64,000 nt of DNA, from positions 2,604,001-2,668,000 of the forward strand of contig JAYKYS010000002.1 in the NCBI GenBank assembly GCA_036924285.1, in the 5' to 3' direction. The first letter of the stretch is position 1. Each line of letters opens with the position of its first letter. Origin of the DNA: Asterella californica. Lineage: Eukaryota; Streptophyta; Marchantiopsida; Marchantiales; Aytoniaceae. The position numbers were made by a program, and so were the translations under genes. The notes below the pieces were generated by a model that worked only from the letters and a program-made list of their open reading frames with translations, was not told the origin of the DNA and searched no databases. Shown piece after piece: positions 12,901 through 23,159 of this stretch.

Positions 12901-13333
12901 GAAAGAAGACTCGAGGACCTAGAGATTGCAATTGATAGGTTGAGGAAGGCACGGTTGAAGAATAAGGGTAGGTTTGATGAGCGTCATCGATTATGGCTAA
13001 AAGGAGATTAAGGAAGGCGATTGGGTGTTGGTGTATGATAGTAGCTTGGACAACCAACACAGTGCGCATAAAAAATTCTCTAAGCAATGGTTTGGACCAT
13101 ATGTGGTTCTTGTTGTACATGACAATGTTACATATTCACGGGAGCTTGATGGATCAGAGCTCAAAGTTCTCATTGCAAGAAAGCGTGTGAAACTCTTCAA
13201 GAAGCGAGATGAAGAGATAAGCCTGGAGGAAGTCGGAGTGGAGTTTGATTTCTTGGATGACGATGAAGATGACTTAGTTATTGAGGATGCTGATAACGAC
13301 GACATCATTCAGGAGAACGAAGACGTTGTGTGA
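9841..13333 (+). pseudogene. Element A pol (RT-RNaseH-IN), degenerate
   Basis: Domains follow gypsy order. An RT-leading region spans 10008-10655. RT core pieces follow, with GYDQF near 10815 and FLDD near 10990. The RT thumb is at 11014-11289 and RNase H at 11450-11870 (LTVDSSP, KRELWG, VETDCL, ADMLSR). The integrase zinc finger is near 12130-12290 (HRG...C..C). The DDE core has ADRGE near 12535 and KSEQGH near 12640, and a GPY/F module lies near 13090. Frame is -1 relative to the protease. Breaks include TAG 10653 at a conserved tryptophan, TGA 11287, TAA 12388 at a glutamine, and several indels. The C-terminal tail is acidic, as in B and C. Confidence 0.8.
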
Positions 13334-13399
13334 TGTCGTCCACAACTTGTAAGTGTTTGTGGTGCATGTCGAAGGATGCGCAAGTTTAGAAGGGGTGGA

Positions 13400-15711
13400 T
13401 GTCGCGTTGTGAGACGTCTCACATGTGAATTCAATACAAAACGTGTGTTGTGTTTTCTTTTGTGTTCTGTGAACCTTTCATGTAACTCGCATGAAAGCGT
13501 ATTAGGTGTCATGTTCACAGAGATCTGGATGTGAGATCGCACGATAACAAGATGTGCCGACTCAGTGATCCATGAACATTCGCGTGAATGACTCTTGTTG
13601 TCAAACATAGGTATAAGATAGTGGGTCGAGGGTTCATGAGACATTCTTCTTTGGGTGGATTTCATGAGTGTGTCTTAGTGTCTTACGTGATAAGCGAGAA
13701 ACTGCAAGAGTTGTATGTATGAATGGAGGACTGAATCGAGTTCCGAATCTTTCATTTTCGAATTCGTTTCATATTAAGTTTCACTACATCCACCGCGTTC
13801 ACTTTTGACAGTGGTTCGTCGTCTACTTTGGAGAAGAGTTCATGGGGAGGATGATGGACTCGCCTATTTCGGTGATCTTACCAATTGTCACGTACGAGGA
13901 GAACTGGGACTTGACAGTGTATATCTTACTTTGACGAAGGGGGTGAATGGACCTGAACTTTCCAGCCAACATCTCTTTCAACGTCTGAGTGGATACTCGA
14001 TGTCACTGTCGACGGACAATCAGTCATCGTGCGTGAATCGTAAAGAACTTTGGCGAGGAGTACTGTAATCAAGTGATGGCTTCTCCATTCTCTTTTGTAG
14101 TACTTTTCATCGTAGATCCGTTCAAAGTCGTCATCTTGTATTGAATCTTAAGTGTTAAGTATGATCTATAAGGTTATAGTTCGACGAGAGTGATTACTTT
14201 AAGGTTGAGACCGATGCCTTGAGGCCGTGAGAGGGTATTAGGGTTATAGTTTGTTCTAGGGTACCAAGTAGGAGGAAAAGTGGTTTTCAGATCTCTTTTC
14301 TTATTGGTCTACTCTCGACCAATCAACTCTATTCAAGATCTACAAACAGCTTTAGGGTTTTGGAGGTCTTCTCGGAGGTCATTTGAAGAGTGAGTGGTCT
14401 TGTTGGAAAGCACTCGAGTCGGGCTACAGTCTGGAGGCAAAGATCAGCCGATTTGATGTTCTTAGGAGAGAGTGATGGACATTCAAAGTCAGAGGGTCAA
14501 ATCGATACCTCGAGTGACATTTTCGAGTGATCCGAGAGTTTGAGAGGTGATCTTTAGGAGCTGTCAAGGGGATCAAGTAGTTCACTCCGTGATGGTTACG
14601 TTGATGTAACACAATCCTACATTTGGGTTGGATTTGCTCTCGAAATGGTCGACTGAAGTTGGCTATTACAGTTGAGAGATATGAGTAAATCAGTTTTCTT
14701 TGGGTTCAAAGTTTGAGTTGCTCCGTGCACATGGGATTGGATATCTGAATGAAACTTTCCAGGATGAGAGTGTGCTCTATCAGCTAGTCACATGTGAAAT
14801 TTCAGCTCATTTGGGTAAGAGAATGTGTAGAGATCTAGGATTCTAGTCATCGAGATCTATAAAGCTCATAGGTTAGCACAGGCGGGTGGCTTGATCCATT
14901 GCGGACAGTTGGTTTGAGATCTGAGGTTGAAATTTCATACAGTAGTAGAGAAGGGTCAGAGGGGGTTTCTTGTGAAGTTTGAGCTCAATTGGATGATCGA
15001 GGTGGGAGCACGAGGTTGTCAAAGTTCAGTTTACAGCGTGACGAGAAAGACAAAGAGAGATTTCGCCTAAATCTCTTGGTTGGTCTTGGACAAAACGACT
15101 TGAAGATTGGAGGTGGGCTTCTTGGAGATGCTGCAAGGATTAAGAGGAAGCTGTATTGTGAGATTGGCATGGCGACCATGATCAGCGAAGGTGCCACGTC
15201 TTGCTGAAGTCACCGATTAGAAATCCTCAACTACGAGGTACCGTTATCTTCAATGTCACGCTCCGGGCTCTCTGGTTGTTTACTGCTCAAATGCCTTGTA
15301 TCGTTGAGAAGCTTGTATAATAGACTGTCCTTTGCTGTGGATATCTTCCTAAACGAAGCTCGTATCAGCGAACAGTAAAATGCCAGAGTCTAGCATTTAG
15401 ATAGTTTGTCGAGAAGAAGTAGTGAAGCGGATATTACCGAAAGATTGTATGAAAAGCGCTTGGGATCTAAAGCAGAGATGTACCGTGTATGAGCCATGCT
15501 TCTACTTAGAATAAGATTGAGCTCCAAGTCGATTGTGCGATGCACATGTGTTGCACTTGGATCAGGTTAGATCGATAGTAACCAAGACAAAAGACTGATA
15601 GATTAGTTAGTGAGAGCCTAAGTTTTCATCAGTTAGGTCCTAGGTCCTGTTGTATCTCTCCACAGCCAGATACCTCATGTATTCTCAGACCACATTTCAC
15701 GCCCTACGACA
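13400..15711 (+). repeat. Element A 3' LTR
   Basis: The 2,312-bp LTR starts TGTCGCG directly after the purine tract AAGGGGTGGA and ends CCTACGACA before the target duplication TCGG. The same purine-tract/TGTCG junction is present in elements B (47749) and C (57155). Its reverse complement forms the left end of the element. No protein-coding content was seen. Confidence 0.85.
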
Positions 15712-15997
15712 TCGGTCCGCTCAGACTCACTTCTTAGACTTACGTCTCAAACTTATCTTCCGATTCTGTTTTGAGACTTGCCCCCTTAAGTTATCATTCG
15801 TCTGGGTTCTCTTGGGATATGTCCTTACGTCTTAACCCAATATTTCAACTTTGGTTTGGAGAATCACTTAGTGTTCATCTGTTCTCAACTTCTCGATCAA
15901 GCCGTTCAGTCCTAGTCGCAACGTTCATAATCCAGCACAAGTCCCTAAGATTTTATTATTCGCATTTGCGCTCGATCTTGAGATTGAGAGTCATGAC
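15712..15997 (+). repeat. Repeat R1, copy a, right piece
   Basis: This continues the R1 homology interrupted by element A. It aligns with 25868-26153, for example TTATCATTCGTCTGGG and TTCTCGATCAAGCCGTT in both. It ends near GAGATTGAGAGTCATGACA, matching GAGATTGAGAGTCGTGACA in copy b. The first four bases are the TCGG target duplication. Confidence 0.75.
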
Positions 15998-16726
15998 ATT
16001 CACCTCTACTTTGGAGGTTGTTGTCTTCAACAATGATCTTTAAGTTAACAACAAGTTCAAAATATGTAGTCATCCTTTGGTGCCAAAATTACGTTCCGAT
16101 AGCGAATCCATAAGTCTCTTCTTGGATTGAGTCTTAAGTTGTCGCTAGAACACTTAGAAAATTCCAACTAGTCTCGAGGACGCCTAACCTCTTTCACCAC
16201 CACTAAACAAAACTAGTTGTCGATTTCTGAACATTCTACTTAAGACTTTAACTTGCTAACTTACAAGTATCCACATTTATTTACTAGGTTTCTTGAAGCT
16301 CACTTTCTGATCTCATCCTGATTTGACTTAGACGTGCGACTAAGTTTATCTTGCAGTTAGAAAACTGCAATGTAAGATCACCTCAAGCCCCAAGACAAGT
16401 GTAAACCATTCACACTCGCTTTGCCAATGCTAAGGCAAACCTAAGTCTTGATTTAGATGCTTATCCAAACCAACTTGCTTCCTTTGAGTGTGTTTCTTTC
16501 CTCCTCTTGATAACATCCTAAGCATCTGATCAGAACTAGTCATAGCCATGCACTACTAATACACCTAGACAATTTCTGAAAAACAAATTTTTTTATTTTC
16601 ATAAAATACAAGTCAAAGCTCCAAAATCCATCGGCTCAAATTGCCTCAAGTTGCTACTCGTACGATTCGTTGTTCCTTCACTACTCGCTGGAAAGAGATG
16701 TCCTCATCTTGCTAACGTCCTTGCTG
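15998..16726. other. Non-coding, possible 3' LTR remnant of chromovirus
   Basis: No coding sequence is recognisable. The stretch lies directly downstream (in minus-strand sense) of the chromodomain stop codon, where the 3' untranslated region and 3' LTR of the minus-strand chromovirus would be expected. A matching 5' LTR could not be found to the right, so LTR status is not demonstrated. Confidence 0.3.
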
Positions 16727-17190
16727 TCATTGTCGCTGTTTGAAGAGGTCTAATACTTCGCTTGCATGTTCCAGATCTTCCTCTAGCACACAGGTTACTT
16801 CTTTCAAATGATATCCACGCCATTTGACCAAGTACTCCGTTTGGTTGGATTTGCAGCGCAATCACAAAATGATATCTATCTCGTATTTTGCTTTTCTTGC
16901 ACGACATCAGGTTGCTTGAGAACTTATTTGCGCTCCGATCGCAAATCATCCTTGAAGTACTTTTTCAATAAAGAAATATGGAAGGTCGGATGCAATTGCC
17001 ACTTGGGAGAAAGGTCTAAAATATAAACTTTGTACAGATTCTTGACATTCCCAAAAGGTCCTGTAAACTTTGACGAGAACTTTATCGATATTTCTTCCGA
17101 AAGGGTGAAGTTCTTCGTACTCAACCATACTTCTTTGTCCGTTTGAAACTTCACCACCCGCCTTGGGGGGTAATTCAACAAATAGCTCAT
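16727..17190 (-). pseudogene. Chromovirus integrase C-terminus and chromodomain
   Basis: The minus-strand frame at 16924-17190 gives VWLSTKN...KFTGPFGNVKN...LHPTFHISLLK, a GPY/F-type integrase C-terminal module. After a frameshift, the segment ending at 16727 reads TEYLVKWRGYHLKEVTC...EDLEHASEVLDLF and then TGA. That matches a chromodomain core, including the YLVKWRGY signature. The upstream junction near 17160 joins this module directly to the protease-RT linker. Confidence 0.8.
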
Positions 17191-18620
17191 ATGTCAAGAC
17201 ATCCTCAAACTCCTTAATCACTTCACGAAGCACCTTCAGAAATTTTGTCACGTCTCTTGATGTTTCTTCTTGTCCGTCACATGCTACCAAAGCTGCAACC
17301 TGCATCAAACACATGACTCCATTGTTGAAGTCAATTTGTTTATCTTTGATCAAATTCACCGCAAAGTCATCAATTTTTCACGCTTTTCAGATTAGCCTCA
17401 CTCCCAACTTTCGCCCTTTAATTTTGACGCTCAACCTCAAAGATTTTCATCTAAGTTCCACTTTGAACTTACCCAAGAAAGTTTTTCTCATAACTGCATG
17501 GATCTCATCCATCTCGCACACCATGAAGTTCTCGATGAACTCCAACTTCTCATACGCAAATCGTACGTCCAAAGCCACTTCAGAAGTTTGATACGTCTTG
17601 TCTTTGATAAAGTGCACCTGAATAGACTTATCGGCCTTGGAGGTAGACAAGCCCAACTTTTTCACCAACTTTGGACTTATGAAGGAGTGAGTCGTTCCTA
17701 TGTCCATGAGGAAGATAACATAACATTTAGCAACTTTGGCTTGTAGAAACATCAGTTTTGGTGTCTTCTTCGTGGTTCCTAAGGTCATAGTCATCTGGTC
17801 CTCCAACAAGTCTTATGCAACAAACGCATTCATGCTACAGTTACTAACCTTAGGTTTCGTACACCTCTTAGCAATATGACCCGTCTTGTCACAATTGTGG
17901 CAAGTAAACTTAGAACCATTGTCCTTCTTAGGTGTTTGTCCCTTTGGTTTCGACCCTATTTGCTGCCACTTTGTTGTCGAGGTAGAAGAGTCCTTCCGAT
18001 CCTTCTCACCCTCATCTCAATGTCACTTGAAGTCATTGTTCTTCCTATGAATCTTATCCATGCTGCGTGGTTCAAAGAGTTTATGGTGCTAGACTTCGTC
18101 GTCTCCAATCCGCTCCGCTAGTTTCAAAAGTTTGACATATGTCTCAACTAGCTTCGACATCCGAAAGAGAGCTTTCTCCGAGCTAGGCTTGAGTCCTCTC
18201 ATAAATATAAATATCTTGGTCTCTTCAGTCCACTTGGAGAACGAATCTAGTTTGGCACTAAACTCGTGCACATAAGCACTTAAAGGTCTCCGTCTGCTTC
18301 AACTTTACTAACCCGACACCATCTCAAATTCTTTGATACTTTGGAGTGAATTGTCTCGTGAGCAACTCATTAAAATCTTTCCAACCAATCACAGAGAGGT
18401 CAAGGTATGCTCACTCCATCAGAGAAGAGCATGATCTTTTAAGAATGTAACTGCCGCACTCATCTTGTCAAACTCTTTAACATGTTGCGCCTCAAAGTAT
18501 AGATCTAACTTAGTTAAGAAATCCTTAACCTTATGAGTTCGTCTTATGATTGAAAATGACGTCGGCAGATTTGTCTTACAAAAATTTCGACCAGCCTTCA
18601 TGCATGATCTTCATCATCTT
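17191..18620 (-). pseudogene. Chromovirus gag-protease
   Basis: Gag pieces lie at 18419-18601 (KVKDFLTKLDLYFEAQHVKE...) and 18089-18271. The zinc knuckle CHNCDKTGHIAKRC lies near 17860-17905 and fits C-x2-C-x4-H-x4-C. The protease (17447-17809) contains FLMDIGTTHSFI, where the usual D-S/T-G triad is D-I-G, so activity is doubtful. A linker (VIKEFEDVLTYEL...LPPK) near 17165-17260 normally precedes RT but here meets integrase sequence. Frames are interrupted several times. Confidence 0.75.
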
Positions 18621-20627
18621 CAGGAGCTCTGTATACAGAGCTCATTGACTCCCCGCGCTTTAATCATTGGACACCGTTGGCAATACTTCATCCTATTGCA
18701 CAAGTGCCGCAGCAAGTACATGGCTTCTTGGACGTTGGGGTGAAAGCTATTTGTCAGTTTTTTTCTTTTTTCTCTGACAGTTCCCGTGGTGCCCACAAAT
18801 TATAGGATGCACAAATTTTTGAAATTTTTAAGAATAATAACTTGTTTGTATAACTGAAGAAGCGTTGTTACTTAAGGTAACGTCTTCCTTAACAGGAAGC
18901 TGATCTTAAGAGCGGTTTGAAATAATAAGTTGACTTCTTCGGAAGATGGCCGTCTTCGGAAGAGCGTCTTCTCAGTTGCGTCTTCGGAAGATGGGAAGAC
19001 GGCGGAAGATGAGAAGACGGCGGAAGATACCTGTCTTCCGGAAGACAGCGACCGCGAATGTCTAACCACGAGTTTTCGGGTAAAACAGTAGGTGTACCTA
19101 CTGGGTCGCACCAAATAGGTAGGTAGGTCGGGGAAGACACCTAAGGTCGAAAACCCCTAATCTGCGGGGAAGATGCGCAGGAAGCACATTAGGCGCATTC
19201 CAACTTCTCGCAGCACAACGCGTTTGAGAAGATCGATTTGGGAGAGTGAGCTTCGCAAGTGAGCTTTGAGAGAGGAATCGAGTGAGGACATCGAGGTAGG
19301 AGAGAACCAGTTGGCAGCTAGGCGAAGGGCGATACCGAATTGCTGGAGCACGGAAGGTAGAGAGCGAAGGCGTTTCTGTGAGCTCTCGAGAAGCTGACAT
19401 TGGAGAGTAGCGAGTAGAATCGAAGGTAGAACCGAGGCGTGGCCAGAAATTGACAGCAGGCGCAGTCGTGAGGAGTCGCATTGGAGCTAGGACCAGAGCC
19501 AAGAAGCGAGCAGAGGTCGAAGGCAACTCGGGGAGCAGAAGAAGACTGTAGAGGTTCTTCCTCACGTTCTTTCTCTTTCCCACTTCTTCTCGCCTTGGTC
19601 TGGTATTCCCCGCGCTTCCTTGGTTGTATGCAGGCAGCCTGATCGATTATCCCCCACCCCCCATTCTTTCTATTGAGACATTGGACGCGGAAGCGCTGCC
19701 CAATTTCTGTCAGACATCTTCCTACTCCTTCCTAAGTTCAATTCGAGCTTCCCTACACCCCGGCCCCAAATTGACGATCTCAACTACCAATTTCTCTACC
19801 CTACTACCTCTCTACCCTCGAAACCTGGAACAGAAGACGATTCGGAAGATGGGATCATCTTCGGAAGACGCTTCTTAAACTTGACTGTCTTCGGAAGACT
19901 GTCTTCGGAAGACCATCTTCGGAAGACTGTCTTCGAAAGTCGTCTGAACACAATTCGTATCAAGAGTGGATTTGCTTTGCTTTTGTGTTAAGAGAGACTT
20001 GGTACGAATCCTGAGAGGTGTGGTGAGTTGTTTTGTTATTTCGAGAAGTTGGAAGTCGAGAACTAGGCCTGTGCCTCCTGGTCTTCCAAGCTTCTCAACT
20101 CCACATCTTCCTAGAGAGACTAGAAGACTGGAAGGCTGGCAAAATGAGCGAGAAGACGTGAGGGTCCATTCGGGTCTCTTATGTCCGATCCATAGCAGCC
20201 ATTCCTTCTTCTTCCCAAACTTAGAAGAGAGTCGTGAGAATACTTGCTGGCAAAATCTGGAGAATGGTCGAGGGTCATGTCTTCCCACCGAGCAGCAAGC
20301 TTCTTCTGAGTGCGTATGAGAGGTGAGAAGTCAGAAGAACAGAGTGCAATTGTCTTGAGTCTGTTGTGAGGATAGATTGCGCGTAGGAAGACGAAGACAG
20401 GTGAGACCAGTGAAGGGAAGTCTGACTTCGGGAGGTCTTCCGAGAAAGACATTGAATCGGAAGCTGTCCCAAGTGTCTTCCCAGAGGCCACTGTCACCGC
20501 AGGAGCCCGCAACTGACTTCTGAACTTGTCATACACTTTATGTTTCGCGAATCTTGTATCTTCTGATAGGAAGTAGGATGTAATGCAAGGTGGGTTGTCT
20601 TCTTGGTAATCCATGCGAGGCCTTGCT

Positions 20628-20633
20628 TATATA
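20628..20633 (+). promoter_or_regulatory. Possible TATA box
   Basis: TATATA in the context CTTGCTTATATAGG lies 200 bp upstream of the ATG at 20829 and is the best TATA-like match before the long ORF. It is weak evidence on its own. Confidence 0.3.
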
Positions 20634-20828
20634 GGATTGTTTAGATATGGCTCGGAAGACGAGAGCTATCTAGGAAGTACGGTTAGAATCCCGGAAGACG
20701 GAGTAGCTGTCTTCTGGAAGACTAGTTTCGTCTTCTGAGAAGTAGAAGCTAGACTATGGGCGCTTGGGAAGGACTGAGCCTTCAGCTCATAGTAGGTGCT
20801 TGTGGCTTAGTGCAACAGATCTTCCAGC

Positions 20829-23147
20829 ATGACGATGCATCCGCGAGGCTTGGTGTTACCAGCGGCAGAATTGGCCGAGGCCACTCCTTTCCTCAAGGAG
20901 TTGGGTCTCGACTTCTTTCTGTGGGATTGGAACCTCGCAGACCAGGGACTTCTGGAGGAAGTGTGGGCAGCGTTACCACCTCGTAACCGTGTACCTGCGA
21001 AGGCAGGAGTAGCTCGAGGAAGGTCATCTTCCTGGACTGAAGATTGGTGGTGCAGGGCTTTTCACAGACCAGAGTCCGAGAACCGAGGATATTGTTACGA
21101 GAAGAAGATCTTGCCTAGGATCGTGACTTCGTGGCATGTGCCTGGGAGTACCACCTGCCTTTTCGTGGAAGACAGGCAGGGGAGGAACGGTTGGAAGATA
21201 AAATCTTACCGGGAGCCGAAGAAGCGACTTCTGGCGAAGTTGTTTCTGCATCTCTTTCCCAAGGGGAAAGCGCAGAAGACAAGGTACTTAGGAGATCAGG
21301 ACGTGGAGTTCTTGGAATCAGTGTGGGATGACAAAGTGCCCATCTACTAGGGCGCGTACATCCACAACTACGTATAGACGAAGCTAGCATACTTGGATAC
21401 CCCGGCGGGAGGACACTTGACGCCCTTCCTCTGCTACTTGTATGTAGCCATGGGGGATCTTAGGGAAGATCAATTGGCAGGGTATGGACCAACGGAGCGA
21501 CAGGAGATGAAGGAGGAGACCTCAGAAGACGATGACCGAGAGACAGCAGCAACGCCCCCTCCCACTCTGATGCCACAGCTGAGGCCCGGCTCTCACCAGA
21601 AGACGCTTCTGGTGAGAGAAGACGAGTCTAGTGGGTCGGAAGATGCCACGTCATCGAGGAAGATGAGTCTCAGAAGTGTATCGAGGACGCTCATCTCCCT
21701 CATTCATTCAGGATCGGAGTCCGACTCGGAAGAAGACCTGCTGAGTACCCGATCAGAGCAGAAGACCGCTTCTGCAACGCCTGGGAGTCTTCCGAAGACT
21801 CCAGAAGACAAGAGAAGAAGGGACGCTCCTGCTGCGATGCGAGGAAGCGCAACGAAGAGAGCCGCTCCTGCGATGAGGAGTCTTTCACCCCGGAAGATGA
21901 GAAGAGTAGCTTCTTCTCGTGCGCAGAAGATGAAGGCCATTGTGGTGGAAGAGGCTTCCTTACCTCTGGAGGACGAAGTCGACACCGCGGAGCGAGTGGT
22001 GGAGATGAACTTGTCTTCCGCAGGAAGACGACTGGAGGAGTTCAGTATCTACTTCTAGAAGGAGATCTAGCCAGCTATGGAGTTGCTGGAGAAGAGGACG
22101 AAGGCACAGGAGAGGCCCTTACAACTTGGATTCGGCCTGCGCACCTTGCTGCGACAGGGAGAAGACCAGAAGAAGACGGAGTCGCTGGAAGCTAGCCTCC
22201 GCACCACGGAGAAGCTTGCAGCCGAGTACAAGGCGGAAGCAGCCGCTTCTGCCAAGGAGCTGGTGCAGCTTCGGAAGAGCAACCAGGAGTTGCAGGCGCG
22301 GGTACAGCAGCGTGATCAGGAAGTCCTCCGAGTGCGAGAGAAGATCACCACCCTCGCAGAAGAGCAGACCACCTGGAAGACGCAGCGAGAAGCCGCAGAA
22401 GCGCGAGCTGCAGTTGAGAAGACGCAGCGGGAAGCAGCGGAGGCTCGTGCACAGAAGATGCTGGCACAGTCGGTGGAAGCGCTTCGGAAGAAGTTCAACT
22501 ACACTGCAGGTAGGAAGTTACTTATCTTAGCTAGAGGATGGGACAGCGAGTCCAAAGCAATGTTGGTGGAATGCCGGGAGAGCATGTTCAGGTACTTAGA
22601 TCGGCAGATAGAGGGAGTGAAGACACTTTATGGTCTTCCCTCGCTTCCGGCACATGCAACCGCATCTTCCCAAGCTCCAGCACCCTCGACTGGATCCGGA
22701 ATGGAGAAGGAGGAGTTCGACCTTGCTGTGCACTTGATGGTGACAGCGTTGGAAGCCGAGAAGACTCCAGAAGACGCCCCGTAAGACAAGATGTCTTCTG
22801 GAAGACAAGAAGACAAGCCGTCTTCCCAAGTATTTCGCGTGGAGGAAGCGACTTCTCCGGATCCCTATGAGGTCCCCATGGTCCCTAGTACCGCACCCGT
22901 GCCTCAGAAGACGGAAGAAGCACCGGTCGATTCCGTTTCCCAGAAGACGATTCTGTCTTCCGAAGCAGAAGCCGAAGCCGAGGAAGACGCAGCAGCAGCG
23001 ACAGCAGGGCCAGCAAGAGACGATGAGGAGGAAGCCACCTCAGTGACATCCGAGGTAATTGCAGGGCTTTCTAGCTTATCAGAAGCCGCGTTAGGAGCTC
23101 CGATAAGAGCAGATCAGGTAGAGATTACCTCCGTGCAATCTGAGTAG
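20829..23147 (+). pseudogene. 773-codon ORF broken by five in-frame stops; unknown, gag-like
   Basis: One frame runs from ATG 20829 to TAG 23145 with stops at 21348 (TAG), 21375 (TAG), 22056 (TAG), 22068 (TAG) and 22782 (TAA), and no frameshift. The N-terminal part (about 200 residues) is Trp-rich and globular-looking, with WDWNLADQ and SWTEDWWCRAF. The middle is Ser/Glu/Lys-rich and probably disordered. A long coiled coil follows at about 22080-22480 (KTQREAAEARA repeated twice), then a short helical region. The C-terminus is acidic and Ala/Glu-rich. I do not recognise the family. The coiled-coil plus disordered layout and the lack of enzyme motifs suggest a structural protein of a transposon. 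Stops at presumed CAG/CAA codons would need only C-to-T changes, or readthrough. Confidence 0.55.
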
Positions 23148-23159
23148 TTAGTAACTCCA

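Larger units (their letters stand above)
5133..15711 (+). mobile_element. Ty3/gypsy element A (10.6 kb) with inverted 5' end
   Basis: The element begins TGTCG, ends CGACA and is flanked by the 4-bp direct repeat TCGG (5129-5132 and 15712-15715). It interrupts repeat R1, and the uninterrupted R1 copy at 25 kb shows the empty site. Internally it carries gag, protease, RT, RNase H and integrase in gypsy order, all with stops and frameshifts. The 3' LTR is normal. The 5' LTR together with the leader and the first gag codons lies in reverse orientation, so the ends form 2.3-kb inverted repeats instead of direct repeats. It is clearly inactive and the most decayed of the three related elements A, B and C. 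Confidence 0.85.
16727..18740 (-). mobile_element. Chromovirus (Ty3/gypsy) internal deletion derivative
   Basis: On the minus strand the order is gag, CCHC knuckle, protease, protease-RT linker, integrase C-terminus, chromodomain. RT, RNase H and most of integrase are missing. The chromodomain places it among chromoviruses. The element is also broken by stops and frameshifts. Its right end stops near the start of the GAAGAC-rich element, and no LTR pair could be recognised. Confidence 0.8.

Noticed and set aside
19098..20614. Two minus-strand ORFs of 161 and 164 codons
   Set aside because: No domain, Ser/Leu-rich low-complexity composition, and they lie in the GAAGAC-rich non-coding flank. 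They are likely chance frames.
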